This document shows, piece by piece, positions 1 to 9,390 of a DNA stretch of 50,493 nt. The DNA comes from Pseudomonadota bacterium. Its GTDB lineage: Bacteria > Pseudomonadota > Gammaproteobacteria > Burkholderiales > SG8-39. The translations under genes and the position numbers were made by a program. The stretch is from the NCBI GenBank assembly GCA_021811085.1, contig JAJZPQ010000025.1, forward strand, positions 1 through 50,493. Reading direction: 5' to 3'. Under the pieces are notes generated by a model. It saw only the letters and a list, made by a program, of their open reading frames with translations, did not search any database and was not told where the DNA came from. Within the stretch, counting starts at the first letter, position 1. The number at the start of each line of letters is the position of its first letter.

Positions 1-63
1 CACCGACACCACCGCCCATGGCGCAGCGATTCCCAGCGCCGTCTCAAAAACCTTTGCCGTCAT
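1..63 (-). mobile_element. ISL3-like transposase, N-terminal fragment (partial)
   Basis: A frame opens at an ATG at 63 and leaves the window after 21 codons. The visible part contains ALGIAAPW, which resembles the start of ISL3-family transposases (a short stretch ending in ALG-x-x-x-PW before the first zinc-binding region). A purine-rich stretch (gagaagagg) lies just upstream as a ribosome binding site. It begins only 21 bases after the ndk stop, and the ndk C-terminus looks altered, so an insertion sequence probably entered the 3' end of ndk. The rest of the element is outside the window; the family call rests on a short match. Confidence 0.45.
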
Positions 64-84
64 CCCAGTTCCTCTTCTCAACGC

Positions 85-543
85 TCAACATGACGCCAGT
101 TTACCCACTCGGATTTCAAGAGAGGCATAAATGTTGAGGCTGGGGAAAAAGTAGGCGATTTCGATTTTGGCCGTGTCCACGCCATCGGAACCGTGCACGG
201 CGTTGGCGTCGATGCTGTCGGCAAAATCGGCGCGGATCGTGCCTTTGTCCGCCTTTTTCGGATCGGTGGCACCCATCAGTTCGCGGTTCTTGGCGATCGC
301 ATTCTCGCCCTCCAGAACCTGCACCATCACCGGGCCGGAAATCATGAACTTCACCAGATCCTCGAAAAATGGCCGTCCCTTGTGTACCGCATAAAAACCC
401 TCCGCCTCGGCGCGGGACAAATGCAGCATGCGCGCGGCAATGATCTTCAAGCCGTTGGTTTCAAAGCGGGAATAAATCTTGCCGATGACGTTCTTGGCCA
501 CCGCGTCGGGCTTGATGATCGATAGGGTGCGTTCCAAAGCCAT
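85..543 (-). CDS. ndk: Nucleoside diphosphate kinase with altered C-terminus
   Basis: The 152-residue cytosolic enzyme transfers the gamma phosphate from ATP to other nucleoside diphosphates through a phosphohistidine. The N-terminus [18 protein letters not shown] and the active-site region NAVHGSD, holding the catalytic His, are plain. The start at 543 is preferred over an upstream in-frame ATG because it has GGAG at a good distance and matches the family N-terminus. The family is usually about 141 residues and ends shortly after the FFP-x-x-N-x-Y motif; here that motif is followed by about 12 unrelated residues ([12 protein letters not shown]). The natural stop appears lost, probably by insertion of the neighbouring IS element. 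The core is complete, so the enzyme may still work. Confidence 0.93.
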   Translation of the reverse strand: MALERTLSIIKPDAVAKNVIGKIYSRFETNGLKIIAARMLHLSRAEAEGFYAVHKGRPFFEDLVKFMISGPVMVQVLEGENAIAKNRELMGATDPKKADKGTIRADFADSIDANAVHGSDGVDTAKIEIAYFFPSLNIYASLEIRVGKLASC

Positions 544-690
544 GCAAATCTCCAAAAGTTTCGGTTAGAAAAGGCTTAACGTTATATTTTATCAGGGATT
601 TTGCTTTATGTCGCCTGCCCTGTGTCCGGCCCCAGGCGCGTACGTGGCGCCGCCGGCCTCAGGCATGAGACTGGCGGGCGCACGCGCGGT

Positions 691-2067
691 TCAGGCCCGC
701 CGCCAGCTGATCAGCCAGCCGAATTCAGCTGCGCCGGCCTCCCAGCCGCTGGCGACACCCAATCCCGGCACGGCTACGAGCGTTTCGGCGCAATACATCA
801 AAGGCAGGCGCTCGCGCTCCCAGGGCGGCAGGCTCGCTTCCTGCAGCAGGTTCTTCAGACTGCGTGTCGCGCCCTTAGCCTGGAGCCGTAGTTTCTCGCC
901 TCCCTGGCGCAGCCTCAGGCTCAGACCCTGATCACACACGCGCCCACAAGACAGGCCCGCCCCCTTTCTGCGCGCAAAGTGCAGCGTCCCGCCCAGCTGC
1001 GGCAAGGGCCATACCCGCCTGCCGTCCCAACTCAGGCGCAAATCCGCGGGCGCCCCCGGCAGTGCCGGCAGCAGATAGGCGCAGCCGGCGTAGCGGCGCA
1101 ACTCGTATGGCCCCAGCACGACGTGCACGGCGCCGTCATCGCGTGCCTGGAACAGCTGGCGCAAGCCCTCGCGCAGGCGCTCGGACTCGGGTGCCGGCGC
1201 GCCGTATCGCGACAACAGCCAGCGCAGCAGGTTTTTCGCGCGCGCATCACCGAGCTGCCGCAGGCGCGCCAGCACCAGCTTATTTCCTCGCAGCACGCGT
1301 TTGGCATCGGCTGCGGCCGCTTGATCCAGAACCTGGCTCGCCTCGGCCAGATGGCCGGCGGCGCGCGCCAAGGTTGCGCGGCACGCCGGAAAGGCCTGCT
1401 CGATGACCGGCAGCACGCGGTGCCGCAGGAAATTGCGGTCGTAGCGCGTATCGGCGTTGCTCTCGTCTTCCATCCACTTGAGTTTGTGCGCGCGGGCGTA
1501 GGCTGCAATCTGCTTGCGTGACAGCGCCAGCATCGGGCGCAGGATCGCGGCGGCCGGCCCGCCCTTGTTGCGCACCTGCTGCTCCCGCACCAGCGGCATC
1601 GCCGCCCCGCCCTTCACTCCGGCGCCACGCAGCAGCTGCAGCAACAGGGTTTCGGCCTGATCGTCCTGGTGCTGGGCAAGCACGATGAAATCGGCGTCGG
1701 TTTGCTGCGCGTAGACCTCATAGCGGGCGCGGCGCGCAGCAGCCTCGAGTCCCTCGGCGCGGTAGGGCGCGACATCGACTTCATGCAGCGCGAGCGCAAT
1801 GGCGCGTCGCTTGCACAGGCGCGCACAGAACGCAGCCCAGCGGCGCGCATGCGGACTGATGCCGTGGTTCACATGCACGCAGGAAAGACGAAAGCCTAGC
1901 GGCGCGGCGAGCCGGCGCAGCACCTCCAGCAAGACCACCGAATCGATGCCGCCGGACAGCCCCAGCACCAGCCTGGCCCGGGGAAAGACGAAGGGCCTGA
2001 GCGCCGCGCCTACCGTGGCTTCAAGGCCGTCGAAGCTACTCGGCTTCGACTTCCTTGAACTTGCCAT
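691..2067 (-). CDS. tilS: tRNA(Ile)-lysidine synthase TilS
   Basis: This 458-residue enzyme attaches lysine to cytidine 34 of the tRNA(Ile) that reads AUA codons. The ATP-pyrophosphatase loop is seen as [14 protein letters not shown] near residue 38, followed by HVNHG and the [16 protein letters not shown] block typical of TilS. The C-terminal half, including the segment ending [16 protein letters not shown], matches the TilS C-terminal domain. The ATG at 2067 lies inside the end of accA, a 32-base overlap in another frame, so the two are likely translated from one transcript. The order accA-tilS is common in betaproteobacteria. A later start is possible because the first 25 residues are poorly conserved. 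Confidence 0.95.
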   Translation of the reverse strand: MASSRKSKPSSFDGLEATVGAALRPFVFPRARLVLGLSGGIDSVVLLEVLRRLAAPLGFRLSCVHVNHGISPHARRWAAFCARLCKRRAIALALHEVDVAPYRAEGLEAAARRARYEVYAQQTDADFIVLAQHQDDQAETLLLQLLRGAGVKGGAAMPLVREQQVRNKGGPAAAILRPMLALSRKQIAAYARAHKLKWMEDESNADTRYDRNFLRHRVLPVIEQAFPACRATLARAAGHLAEASQVLDQAAAADAKRVLRGNKLVLARLRQLGDARAKNLLRWLLSRYGAPAPESERLREGLRQLFQARDDGAVHVVLGPYELRRYAGCAYLLPALPGAPADLRLSWDGRRVWPLPQLGGTLHFARRKGAGLSCGRVCDQGLSLRLRQGGEKLRLQAKGATRSLKNLLQEASLPPWERERLPLMYCAETLVAVPGLGVASGWEAGAAEFGWLISWRRA

Positions 2068-3004
2068 AAGCCATCAGGCGGTCTAGACGGGTCTCCAGCA
2101 GTTCGTCCACGCCTTTGTTCCCGAGCGAGCGCAATGCATCCTGCAAGGCCTTCTTCATGGTCTGCATCATGACTGCGTGGTCGCGATGCGCCCCGCCCAG
2201 GGGCTCGTTGATGATCTTGTCGATCAGCCCCAGGGTTTTGAGCCGGCTCGCCGTAATGCCCAGGGTTTCGGCCGCCTCAGGCGCCTTGTCCGCGCTCTTC
2301 CACAGGATGGAAGCACAGCCCTCGGGCGAGATCACGGAGTAGATCGCATATTGCAGCATCATTACGAGGTCGCCGACCGCGAGCGCGAGCGCGCCACCCG
2401 ATCCACCCTCGCCGATCACGGTGCAGATGACCGGCACCCTCAGTTCAGCCAGGACGTACAGGCTGCGGCCGATCGCCTCGGACTGCCCGCGCTCCTCCGC
2501 GCCGATGCCGGGGTAGGCGCCGGGCGTGTCGACGAATGTGAACACCGGGATTTCGAATTTCTCCGCCAAGCGCATCAGGCGCATCGCTTTGCGATAGCCC
2601 TCGGGACGCGGCATGCCGAAGTTGCGCAGTATTTTTTCCTTGGTATCGCGCCCCTTTTGCTGTCCGATCACCATGACCGACTGGCCGTTGAAGCGCGCGA
2701 GGCCGCCGACAATGGAAAGGTCGTCGGCGTAAGAGCGGTCCCCGTGCAATTCCTCGAAATCGGTGAACAGCGCGCCGATGTAATCCAGGGTGAAAGGGCG
2801 CTGCGGATGGCGCGCGACCTGCGCCATCTGCCAGGGCGTGAGCTTGGCGTAGAGCTCCTTGGTCAGCGCATTGCTCTTTTTCTGCAGGCGCGCGATTTCC
2901 TCGGAAATATCCACTGCCGAGTCGTCCTGCACGAAGCGCAATTCCTCGATCTTGGCTTCAAGATCGGAAATGGATTGCTCGAATTCGAGGAACGTCGTTT
3001 TCAA
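2036..3004 (-). CDS. accA: Acetyl-CoA carboxylase carboxyltransferase subunit alpha
   Basis: AccA (322 residues) forms, with AccD, the carboxyltransferase half of acetyl-CoA carboxylase, which makes malonyl-CoA in the first step of fatty acid synthesis. The N-terminus [22 protein letters not shown], the block [11 protein letters not shown], and the glycine-rich [14 protein letters not shown] of the crotonase-like fold are all typical. Length equals the family norm. It lies between the glycosylase gene and tilS on the same strand and overlaps tilS by 32 bases. Confidence 0.97.
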   Translation of the reverse strand: MKTTFLEFEQSISDLEAKIEELRFVQDDSAVDISEEIARLQKKSNALTKELYAKLTPWQMAQVARHPQRPFTLDYIGALFTDFEELHGDRSYADDLSIVGGLARFNGQSVMVIGQQKGRDTKEKILRNFGMPRPEGYRKAMRLMRLAEKFEIPVFTFVDTPGAYPGIGAEERGQSEAIGRSLYVLAELRVPVICTVIGEGGSGGALALAVGDLVMMLQYAIYSVISPEGCASILWKSADKAPEAAETLGITASRLKTLGLIDKIINEPLGGAHRDHAVMMQTMKKALQDALRSLGNKGVDELLETRLDRLMAYGKFKEVEAE

Positions 3005-3075
3005 AGGCTAGCTGCAATGCGAACGGATAGGCCGGTATTCTAGCTTACTGCCCATCACCTGCGCACTGCGGCGCT

Positions 3076-3690
3076 TCAGTATTCGACCGGCACCGGATCC
3101 AGGCTGCGCCACAGATACCAAGTCGCCACCGAGCGCCACGGCGCCCAGCTTGCGCCGAGTTCGCGCATGGCCTCGCGCGTTGCGCGCTCGCCGTCGAAGT
3201 AATGCAGGCCGATCGCATTTTGCAGACCGAGGTCATCCAGCGGCAGCACGTCCGGCCGCAGCAAGTTGAAGATCAGGAACATCTCCGCGGTCCAGCGGCC
3301 GATGCCGCGCACTTGTATCAGTTCGGCGATCACCGCCTCGTCATCCATATGCGGCCAGTCGCGCGCATGGATGCTGCCGTCGGCGAAGTGGCGCGCCAGG
3401 TCCGCGATGTACTCGGCCTTGCGCTGCGACAGGCCGCAGGCGGGCAGACGGCGGCGTGCCTTGAGCATCTGTTCCGGCGTTGCCGCGGGCGCGACGAGCA
3501 GCACCCGATTCCACACCGACTCGGCCGCTTTGACCGAAATCTGCTGGCCGACGATGGAACGTGCGAGCGTCTTGAACGGCTCGCCGCGGCGCGCGAGCGC
3601 GATGCGCGGATGGGCGCGAATGATGCGTGCGAGCACGGCGTCGCGGCGAATCAGCGTGCGCTTGGCGCGCAGCCAATAATCAGGCTTCAA
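3076..3690 (-). CDS. DNA-3-methyladenine glycosylase II (HhH-GPD family)
   Basis: A base-excision repair glycosylase of 204 residues that removes alkylated purines. It shows the N-terminal TLARSIVGQQISVKAA block, the helix-hairpin-helix VRGIGRWTAEMF, and the catalytic Asp in LPLDDLGLQ. The frame stays open far upstream, into the HNH gene, but family similarity begins at LKPDYW, so a TTG start at 3690 is proposed; no strong ribosome binding site was seen, so the start is uncertain. The position just upstream of accA is a recurring betaproteobacterial arrangement. Confidence 0.88.
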   Translation of the reverse strand: MKPDYWLRAKRTLIRRDAVLARIIRAHPRIALARRGEPFKTLARSIVGQQISVKAAESVWNRVLLVAPAATPEQMLKARRRLPACGLSQRKAEYIADLARHFADGSIHARDWPHMDDEAVIAELIQVRGIGRWTAEMFLIFNLLRPDVLPLDDLGLQNAIGLHYFDGERATREAMRELGASWAPWRSVATWYLWRSLDPVPVEY

Positions 3691-3746
3691 GCGGTTTGCG
3701 CCAGCGGCAGATTGACGAATGGATCCGGCGCGGCGCCAAATCCGGC

Positions 3747-4337
3747 CTAAGCGCGCACTACGGCATGCGGCACGACGCGGCTGTGCGCGGCGACATGCTG
3801 GACCAGGAAACCCATCTGGTCGGACAGGATCTTGCGGTTGGTGAGGATCAGGTACTCCGCCTTGTTCGGCACATAAGGCGTGTACAGCAGTTCCATGCCG
3901 GCTTCCTCCGGCTTGCGGTTGCGCTTGATGCCATTGCAGTGGCGGCAGGCCGAGACCACATTCATCCAATGATCGCCGCCGCCGCGCGACAGCGGCGTGA
4001 TGTGATCGCGCGTCAGGCGCAGGTAGCCGAACTCGGCGCCGCAATAGGCGCAGATATGGCGGTCGCGCCGGAACAACTCGCGATTGCTGAGCGGCGGCAC
4101 CTGGGAGAAGCCCTTGGACGCCATCGCCCTGCCCTTGATGGCGATGATGGAATTGGTGGTGATGCTGGAGCGCTCGCCGGTCTTGCGCGAGATTCCGCCA
4201 TAAAACGTGAACGCGCGTTCACCCAAGGTCCATGCCACCAGGTTCTTGGCATAGTAATAGCAGGACTGCTGCCAGGTTATCCAGCGATGCGGGACACCGT
4301 GGTAGTCGAGTGTCAGGATGAGCGGAATGTCCGCCAT
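3747..4337 (-). CDS. HNH endonuclease family protein
   Basis: A 196-residue protein with an HNH nuclease domain around residues 90-140. Visible are a zinc-type pair CAYC, the motif TRDHITPLSRGG with the catalytic His, a following Asn in MNVVSACRHCN, and a second CxxC. The N-terminal 70 residues (LILTLDYHGVPHRWITWQQ) are a conserved extension of this HNH subgroup. Such stand-alone HNH proteins are widespread in proteobacterial chromosomes and their role is not settled; it need not be a selfish element here. It ends 56 bases before the proposed glycosylase start and is probably cotranscribed with it. Confidence 0.85.
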   Translation of the reverse strand: MADIPLILTLDYHGVPHRWITWQQSCYYYAKNLVAWTLGERAFTFYGGISRKTGERSSITTNSIIAIKGRAMASKGFSQVPPLSNRELFRRDRHICAYCGAEFGYLRLTRDHITPLSRGGGDHWMNVVSACRHCNGIKRNRKPEEAGMELLYTPYVPNKAEYLILTNRKILSDQMGFLVQHVAAHSRVVPHAVVRA

Positions 4338-4485
4338 GCGCTTGCCTCAAATTTCCGCTGAACAGGAAACCGGACTTGATGCACTGCAGAATAAGACCCA
4401 AAAAGCCGCGGCCATCAAGCCCTTACGAGGGATTCTGCCTCAAAAATTGCAGCAACGCTAGAGCTGCATCGCTCCGAGGCAGGAA

Positions 4486-5181
4486 TTACGCGGCGCGCGC
4501 ATAGATCAGCTGATAGCTATTGCAGGCACCGAGCACCAGCCCGGCCTGCGCCGCAGCCGGCGCCGACCATTGCGCCTGCAGCGCCTGTGCCGTTTGCACC
4601 GCATCGATGGTCTCCAGGAACAGCACCCAGTCCGCGCTCCTGTCCGCGCGTCCGCGCAAAGCCATTTCCGGGCTCGGGCCCCCGGTGGCCGCTGCATCGG
4701 CCTCCCACAGCGACATGCGCACCGTGCCGGCCGACTGCATCAAGCCTTGCGCCAGATCCTGTTTCACCCAGCGCCGCGACGCATCCTCGGCGCCCGGCAG
4801 CGGCTTGCACTGGACGACGATCGCGCCGCCTCCGATGCCGGTGCCTTGCGTCCAGGTCTGCCTGCAGGCCGAGCGCAGCATGTTGCGAAAGCTCGGCATG
4901 ATTTTCGTGGTCCACTCGGTCGGATGCGCCAGCCGCTCGAGGTAGGCTTTGGTCCCGAGCACGCCGACCGAATCGCATTCATACACGGCCATGTAAGCCG
5001 GCCCGCTGCCCAGCGCGCGGTAGCGCCGCGCCGTCCTGAAGCCGGGCACGCCGAGGCGTTCCGGAATGTGCTGCTGCTGGTACCAACGATTGAATTCATC
5101 CTCCGTCGCGGCAGCGATGTCGTTCAGCACCAGCAGGATGCCGGTCGTGTCGGGCGCAGTTTGATCAGGGGTGGGCGTCAT
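4486..5181 (-). CDS. DUF4286-like dimeric alpha-beta barrel protein
   Basis: A 231-residue protein of unknown function. The N-terminal segment GILLVLNDIAAATEDEFNRW followed by QQQHIPERLGVPGF is the signature of EthD/DUF4286-like ferredoxin-fold barrels; the second half (WVLFLETIDA and YQLIYARAA) may be a second barrel repeat. The start at 5181 is chosen because similarity begins there, although the frame is open 27 codons further. It is divergent from the DksA-like gene. No catalytic residues could be assigned. Confidence 0.6.
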   Translation of the reverse strand: MTPTPDQTAPDTTGILLVLNDIAAATEDEFNRWYQQQHIPERLGVPGFRTARRYRALGSGPAYMAVYECDSVGVLGTKAYLERLAHPTEWTTKIMPSFRNMLRSACRQTWTQGTGIGGGAIVVQCKPLPGAEDASRRWVKQDLAQGLMQSAGTVRMSLWEADAAATGGPSPEMALRGRADRSADWVLFLETIDAVQTAQALQAQWSAPAAAQAGLVLGACNSYQLIYARAA

Positions 5182-5264
5182 GTGCTGGTGCGCGCTGGCA
5201 ACTACGCCGCAGCGCGATTGCGTAAAGCGTGGAAGGCTCGCCGAATCGTCGGCAGCTGTCAAGT

Positions 5265-5305
5265 TTGATCTTGGTCAAACGCGAGCGCAGGCCGGAGATT
5301 AAGCT
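5265..5305 (+). promoter_or_regulatory. FNR-type box and -10 element upstream of DksA-like/Usp genes
   Basis: The box TTGATcttgGTCAA spans 5265-5278, and TAAGCT at 5300-5305 fits a -10 element with its first base 28.5 bases from the box centre. This matches class II activation by FNR/CRP-family regulators and recurs at seven other sites in the window. The GTG start of the DksA-like gene is at 5328. Confidence 0.6.
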
Positions 5306-5327
5306 GGAATCGAACCTGTGCCCGAAT

Positions 5328-5717
5328 GTGCCGACCGTGCCCGAAAATCGATATGCGGAATTCCGCGCTCAGCTGCAGGCGCAACGCGCGCAGCTGCTGG
5401 GAGAAGTGCGCGAAATAATCGCCGCCTCGGGGGAAGGTCTGGGCTTAGCCAACCAGTCCAAGATCACCGACGACGACGGCCTCGCCGATGCGGCCGCGGA
5501 AATGGACATTGCGCTGGTCAGGCGCGAGAGCCAGGAATTGCGGGACGTGGAGGCTGCGCTCACGCGCATGGACGCGGGCAGCTACGGCAGCTGCGCCGAC
5601 TGCGGCGACGAGATCGGCCGGGCACGGCTGCAAGCCTATCCGGCTGCAATGCGCTGCGTGTCCTGCCAGGAAAAATTCGAGCATGCGCAAAGCCAAATAC
5701 ACAAAACCGGGCTGTAG
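5328..5717 (+). CDS. DksA/TraR family zinc-finger protein
   Basis: A 129-residue protein of the DksA/TraR family, whose members bind in the secondary channel of RNA polymerase and modulate initiation. The N-terminal half is a helical hairpin (YAEFRAQLQAQRAQLLGEVR). The C-terminal half carries the four-Cys zinc finger CADC...CVSC seen as SYGSCADCGDEIG and AMRCVSCQEKFE. The GTG at 5328 is chosen because the open frame upstream runs through the promoter region; a weaker GTG lies 3 codons later. It precedes the universal stress gene by 50 bases and shares its FNR-type promoter. Confidence 0.83.
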   Translation: MPTVPENRYAEFRAQLQAQRAQLLGEVREIIAASGEGLGLANQSKITDDDGLADAAAEMDIALVRRESQELRDVEAALTRMDAGSYGSCADCGDEIGRARLQAYPAAMRCVSCQEKFEHAQSQIHKTGL

Positions 5718-5767
5718 GCGATAATCGAGCCGCCGGACCAATTGCAACATTCTTGACTGGGGGCAAT

Positions 5768-6217
5768 ATGTACACGCACATTCTGGTACCCACCGACGGA
5801 TCCGAGCTGTCCGACAAAGCCGTCGCAGCGGCGCTCAAGCTGGCCAAACTCGCAGGCGCGCGCATCACGGCCTTTCACGCGGTCGAACCCTATCCACTGC
5901 AGGGCGCCTACGCCGCCGAAGCCAGCGGCGTGGCTGAACTGCAGCCGGAGGTGTTCGCCGAACGCAGCGAGGAATACGCCAAGCGCGTGCTCGATGCGGT
6001 CGCGCGCAACGCCGCCGCGGCGAACGTGCAATGCACGACCGCATACGCCACCGCCCGCTCGGTGTCGCAGGCGATAGTCGACAAGGCGCGCGCGGAGAAC
6101 TGCGATCTGATCGTGATGGCCTCTCACGGCAGGCGCGGGCTGGAAGGGTTTCTGCTCGGAAGCGAGACACAGAAAGTTCTCACCCACTCCACGATACCGG
6201 TACTGGTCTATCGCTAA
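5768..6217 (+). CDS. Universal stress protein UspA family
   Basis: A 149-residue single-domain Usp. The N-terminal MYTHILVPTDGSELSDKAV and the C-terminal ATP-binding signature G-x2-G-x9-G-S, seen in GRRGLEGFLLGSET, place it in the ATP-binding subgroup. The ATG at 5768 follows a G-rich ribosome binding site (tgggggc). The gene is followed by a strong hairpin terminator. An FNR-type box upstream of the preceding gene fits the known anaerobic induction of Usp genes in proteobacteria (family knowledge). Confidence 0.92.
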   Translation: MYTHILVPTDGSELSDKAVAAALKLAKLAGARITAFHAVEPYPLQGAYAAEASGVAELQPEVFAERSEEYAKRVLDAVARNAAAANVQCTTAYATARSVSQAIVDKARAENCDLIVMASHGRRGLEGFLLGSETQKVLTHSTIPVLVYR

Positions 6218-6236
6218 GGACAGGTTGGTTAAAAGC

Positions 6237-6264
6237 AAGGGCGGGGAGACCCGCCCTTTTTTTT
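6237..6264 (+). terminator. Rho-independent terminator after usp
   Basis: A perfect 9-bp stem (AAGGGCGGG at 6237-6245, CCCGCCCTT at 6250-6258) with a GAGA loop is followed by a T run to 6264. It lies 20 bases after the Usp stop codon and closes the DksA-Usp unit. Confidence 0.93.
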
Positions 6265-6699
6265 GGCCGCAGCGCCCGCCGCTGTTTCCACAGGCGCTGG
6301 AATCGACGGCATTGCGTCCGCCACCCGCGCACAGCGATATCACCAAAGCTTTGTCCGCATCGCGCTGCAATGCCTGTTGAATTCGCGCGGCCGCTTGATA
6401 TTTCTCAAACGGATTTCGAATCCCCTGCGTACTCTTTCAGCAAGGCCAAAGGCATTAATCAATCACATTTCCGGATGCGATCCATTGCCGAGTTCGATCG
6501 CGTGCGCATCAGATTCATTCTGCCGCGCTTTGGCCGCCACTGCCGCTGGCTTGTATATGCGCGCATGTGCATACATTGATAAAACGCAAAATCTATTTTC
6601 GCCGCCGATGCCTAATAACGACAGCCGATGCGATTTCAATTGGAGCGTGTGAACACAATGGTTTTCATAGGCGCGACTCGAGCGAAACGGAACGAAACT
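6265..6699. other. Intergenic leader before the octaheme cytochrome operon
   Basis: No gene could be supported in these 435 bases. A perfect 10-bp palindrome ATGCGCGCAT lies at 6557-6566, inside a longer imperfect inverted repeat that begins GTAT and ends ATAC. It may be an operator for the downstream operon. A TTGAT half-site at 6576 is too poor to call an FNR box. Confidence 0.4.
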
Positions 6700-8301
6700 A
6701 TGCGCACCGGAATATTCATGGCGGCCCTGATGGCTGCCATGCTGCTTGCCCCCGCAGTCGACGCTGCCTCCGACCCGGGCTCGGCGAAGTTGCTGAAGTC
6801 CACCGCCGACCACAGCCAGTTCAAAGCTCTGCAGCAGGAATTCAATTCCGGACCGGAAGTCACCAAGGCCTGCCTCAGCTGCCATACGGAAGCCTCCAAG
6901 CAATTGCACAAGACCGAACACTGGAAGTGGGAATACAGGAACGCACAGGGCCAGCTGCTGGGCAAGAAGACGCTCATCAACAACTTCTGTACCACGCCGG
7001 TCACCAACGAGGCGGCCTGCAATATCTGCCACATCGGTTACGGCTGGAAAGACGACAGCTTCGACTTCACTTCGGAAGTCAACGTCGACTGCCTGGTCTG
7101 TCACGACAGCACCGGCAACTACCGCAAACCTGCGGGTCTGGCAGGCAACGTGGTGACCAAGGAGATGGAATTTCCGCCCGGCTCCGGCAACATCATCAAA
7201 CCGATCAATCTGAAGAAGATTGCGCAGGCGGTAGGCAAGACCAGCCGGGACAACTGCGGCGCCTGCCATTTCTACGGCGGCGGCGGAGACGGCGTCAAGC
7301 ACGGCGACATGGACAGTTCGCTCGCCTCGCCGGACAAGGCGCTCGACGTGCACATGGACGCACTCGGCAACGACTTCGCCTGCTCCACCTGCCATATGAC
7401 GCAGGGCCATCAGGTGCCCGGCAGCCGCTATGCGCCGACCGCGCAGGACAAGGGCGAGGCGCACCTGCGCGGCAAGGCGTACAAAACCAACCCCACCACC
7501 TGCCAAGCCTGCCACGGCCAGGCACCGCACAAAAAAATCGCCAAGCTCAACGACCATACCGATAAGGTCGCCTGCCAGACCTGCCACATACCCAAATTCG
7601 CGCGCGGCGGCATCGCCACCAAGATGTCCTGGGACTGGTCCACCGCCGGCAAGATGGGACCCGATGGCAAGCCGCTGACCATCAAGGACGCCAAGGGGCA
7701 TCCGATCTATACCGCCATTAAAGGCGATTTCGTCCTGGGCGAGAACGTCGTGCCCGAGTACCTATGGTTCAACGGCACAGTGACCTACACGCTGCGCAGC
7801 GACAAGATCGACAAAGGCAAGGAGCCCGTCCGGATCAACCACTTCGAGGGCAGTGCCGGCGACGGCAAATCGCTGATCTGGCCGGTCAAGATCATGCGCG
7901 GCAAGCAAGCCTTTGACTCGGTGAACAAGACTCTGATCGTGGCGCACCTCGCAGGAAATGACGACACCGCCTACTGGACCAACTTCAATTGGGAGAAAGC
8001 GGCCGCCGTCGGCATGGCCGCGGTCGGCGAGCCGTTCTCGGGCAAGGTGGATTTCGTCAAGACGGAGAGCACCTGGCCGATCACCCACATGGTCGCCCCG
8101 GCCAAGGACGCGCTGCGCTGCCACGACTGCCATGCCTCCGGCGGCCGCCTGGAAAAAGTGCGCGGCGTCTACATACCCGGCCGCGCCAGCGATCACGCAG
8201 GCTGGCTCGACACCACGGGCTGGGCGATCGCGGCACTGACCTTGCTCGGCGTACTCGGCCACGGCCTGGCGCGCGTCCTCGCATCCAGGCGCAACAAGTA
8301 A
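6700..8301 (+). CDS. Octaheme c-type cytochrome, tetrathionate reductase (OTR) family
   Basis: A 533-residue exported multiheme protein. An N-terminal signal peptide (MRTGIFMAALMAAMLLAP) precedes eight CxxCH heme sites at about residues 58, 107, 131, 186, 228, 268, 292 and 474. The C-terminus has one hydrophobic segment and a basic tail, so it is probably a membrane-anchored periplasmic protein. The family member from Shewanella reduces tetrathionate, nitrite and hydroxylamine in vitro; the true substrate here is unknown. The start at 6700 gives a standard signal peptide; ATGs at 6628 and 6658 (with GGAG upstream) remain open alternatives. It heads an operon with cytochrome b, cytochrome c, YeeE and rhodanese genes. 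Confidence 0.88.
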   Translation: MRTGIFMAALMAAMLLAPAVDAASDPGSAKLLKSTADHSQFKALQQEFNSGPEVTKACLSCHTEASKQLHKTEHWKWEYRNAQGQLLGKKTLINNFCTTPVTNEAACNICHIGYGWKDDSFDFTSEVNVDCLVCHDSTGNYRKPAGLAGNVVTKEMEFPPGSGNIIKPINLKKIAQAVGKTSRDNCGACHFYGGGGDGVKHGDMDSSLASPDKALDVHMDALGNDFACSTCHMTQGHQVPGSRYAPTAQDKGEAHLRGKAYKTNPTTCQACHGQAPHKKIAKLNDHTDKVACQTCHIPKFARGGIATKMSWDWSTAGKMGPDGKPLTIKDAKGHPIYTAIKGDFVLGENVVPEYLWFNGTVTYTLRSDKIDKGKEPVRINHFEGSAGDGKSLIWPVKIMRGKQAFDSVNKTLIVAHLAGNDDTAYWTNFNWEKAAAVGMAAVGEPFSGKVDFVKTESTWPITHMVAPAKDALRCHDCHASGGRLEKVRGVYIPGRASDHAGWLDTTGWAIAALTLLGVLGHGLARVLASRRNK

Positions 8302-8314
8302 AAGGGAACGGATC

Positions 8315-8941
8315 ATGGCACGCATCTATATCTTCAAGCGCTTCGAACGCTTCTGGCACTGGTCTCAGGCGGCGCTGATCATGTTCATGCTCGCGACCGG
8401 TTTCGAGATCCACGGCAGCTACGCCCTGCTCGGCTGGCAAAAGGCAGCCGACCTGCACACCACTGCGGCCTGGACGCTGATCGGCCTGTGGCTGTTCGCG
8501 ATCTTCTGGCACTTCACCACCGGCGAGTGGAGGCAATACATTCCGACCGGCAAGAACATCCTCGCCGTGATGAATTACTACTCGGTGGGAATTTTCACCG
8601 GCGCGCCGCATCCGTTCCGCGTCACCCAGTTGAGCAAGCACAATCCGCTGCAGCGTCTCGCCTACCTGCTGGTCAAATTGTTCATCAACCCGCTGATCTG
8701 GGCGAGCGGCCTCGCCTACCTCTATTACAACGAACTTGCCGCGACAAAATGGGCCGCCAGTGCCGGCCTGAGCCTGGGCTCGATCGCGCTGGTGCACACC
8801 GCAGCCGCGTTCATGATGCTCGCGTTCCTGATCGGCCACCTCTATCTGTCCACTACCGGCCATACGCCGCTTGCGCACATCAAGGCGATGATCACGGGCT
8901 GGGAAGACGTGGAATCCGACGCCGCAGCCGTCACCAAGTGA
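8315..8941 (+). CDS. Membrane cytochrome b (b561/NiFe-hydrogenase type)
   Basis: A 208-residue integral membrane protein with about four hydrophobic helices. The first helix follows FKRFERFWHWSQAALI, a typical His-bearing start of dihaem cytochrome b subunits, and further His residues lie in LHTTAAWT, FWHFTTGEW, VHTAAAF and GHLYLSTTGH. It likely links the quinone pool to the octaheme cytochrome. It follows the octaheme gene by 13 bases and has its own AAAGGGAACGG ribosome binding site. Confidence 0.85.
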   Translation: MARIYIFKRFERFWHWSQAALIMFMLATGFEIHGSYALLGWQKAADLHTTAAWTLIGLWLFAIFWHFTTGEWRQYIPTGKNILAVMNYYSVGIFTGAPHPFRVTQLSKHNPLQRLAYLLVKLFINPLIWASGLAYLYYNELAATKWAASAGLSLGSIALVHTAAAFMMLAFLIGHLYLSTTGHTPLAHIKAMITGWEDVESDAAAVTK

Positions 8942-8997
8942 TCCGGCCCTCGAGGCAGACGAAACATTCATCCATTTGATGCATAGGAGAATCGACC

Positions 8998-9390
8998 ATG
9001 AAAGGCAAATTCACATTGGGCGTGCTGACACTCATGCTGAGCGCTGGCGCGATGAGCGCGGCACAAGCCTACGACGGTGACTGGAAGCGCGGCCGCATTT
9101 ATTACCGCCAGGTGTGCACCGTCTGCCACACCACCGAACTGAAAAAAGCAATCGGCCCCAACGAAAGGACCCAGGCGGAATGGGCGGCGTTCTTCAAGAA
9201 CGACAAACACGGCAAAGGCAAAGATACGGTGAAGCACTTCTTCAGCAAGCAATACCGCGACAGCATCAAGGCAACGAACGCGGCGGCGGCGAAATTTGCC
9301 GCTGTGCCCGATAACGAACTGCTCGAGGATGTCAAAGCCTTCCTCAACAGGAGCGCCAAGGACGGCGACGCGCCGGCCGGGTGCAGCTAG
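8998..9390 (+). CDS. Small periplasmic monoheme cytochrome c
   Basis: A 130-residue protein with a signal peptide (cleavage near AQA-YDGDW) and a single heme site CTVCH. The region after the heme is Lys-rich (NDKHGKGKDTVKHFF). It probably shuttles electrons between the membrane cytochrome b and the octaheme protein; that is inferred from the operon. Its end overlaps the following YeeE gene by 10 bases if the latter starts at the first GTG. Confidence 0.82.
   Translation: MKGKFTLGVLTLMLSAGAMSAAQAYDGDWKRGRIYYRQVCTVCHTTELKKAIGPNERTQAEWAAFFKNDKHGKGKDTVKHFFSKQYRDSIKATNAAAAKFAAVPDNELLEDVKAFLNRSAKDGDAPAGCS

Noticed and set aside
6576-6589. Possible FNR box TTGATaaaaCGCAA before the octaheme operon.
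   Set aside because: The second half-site has two mismatches and the nearest TA-rich element is off by a base or two from the shared spacing.
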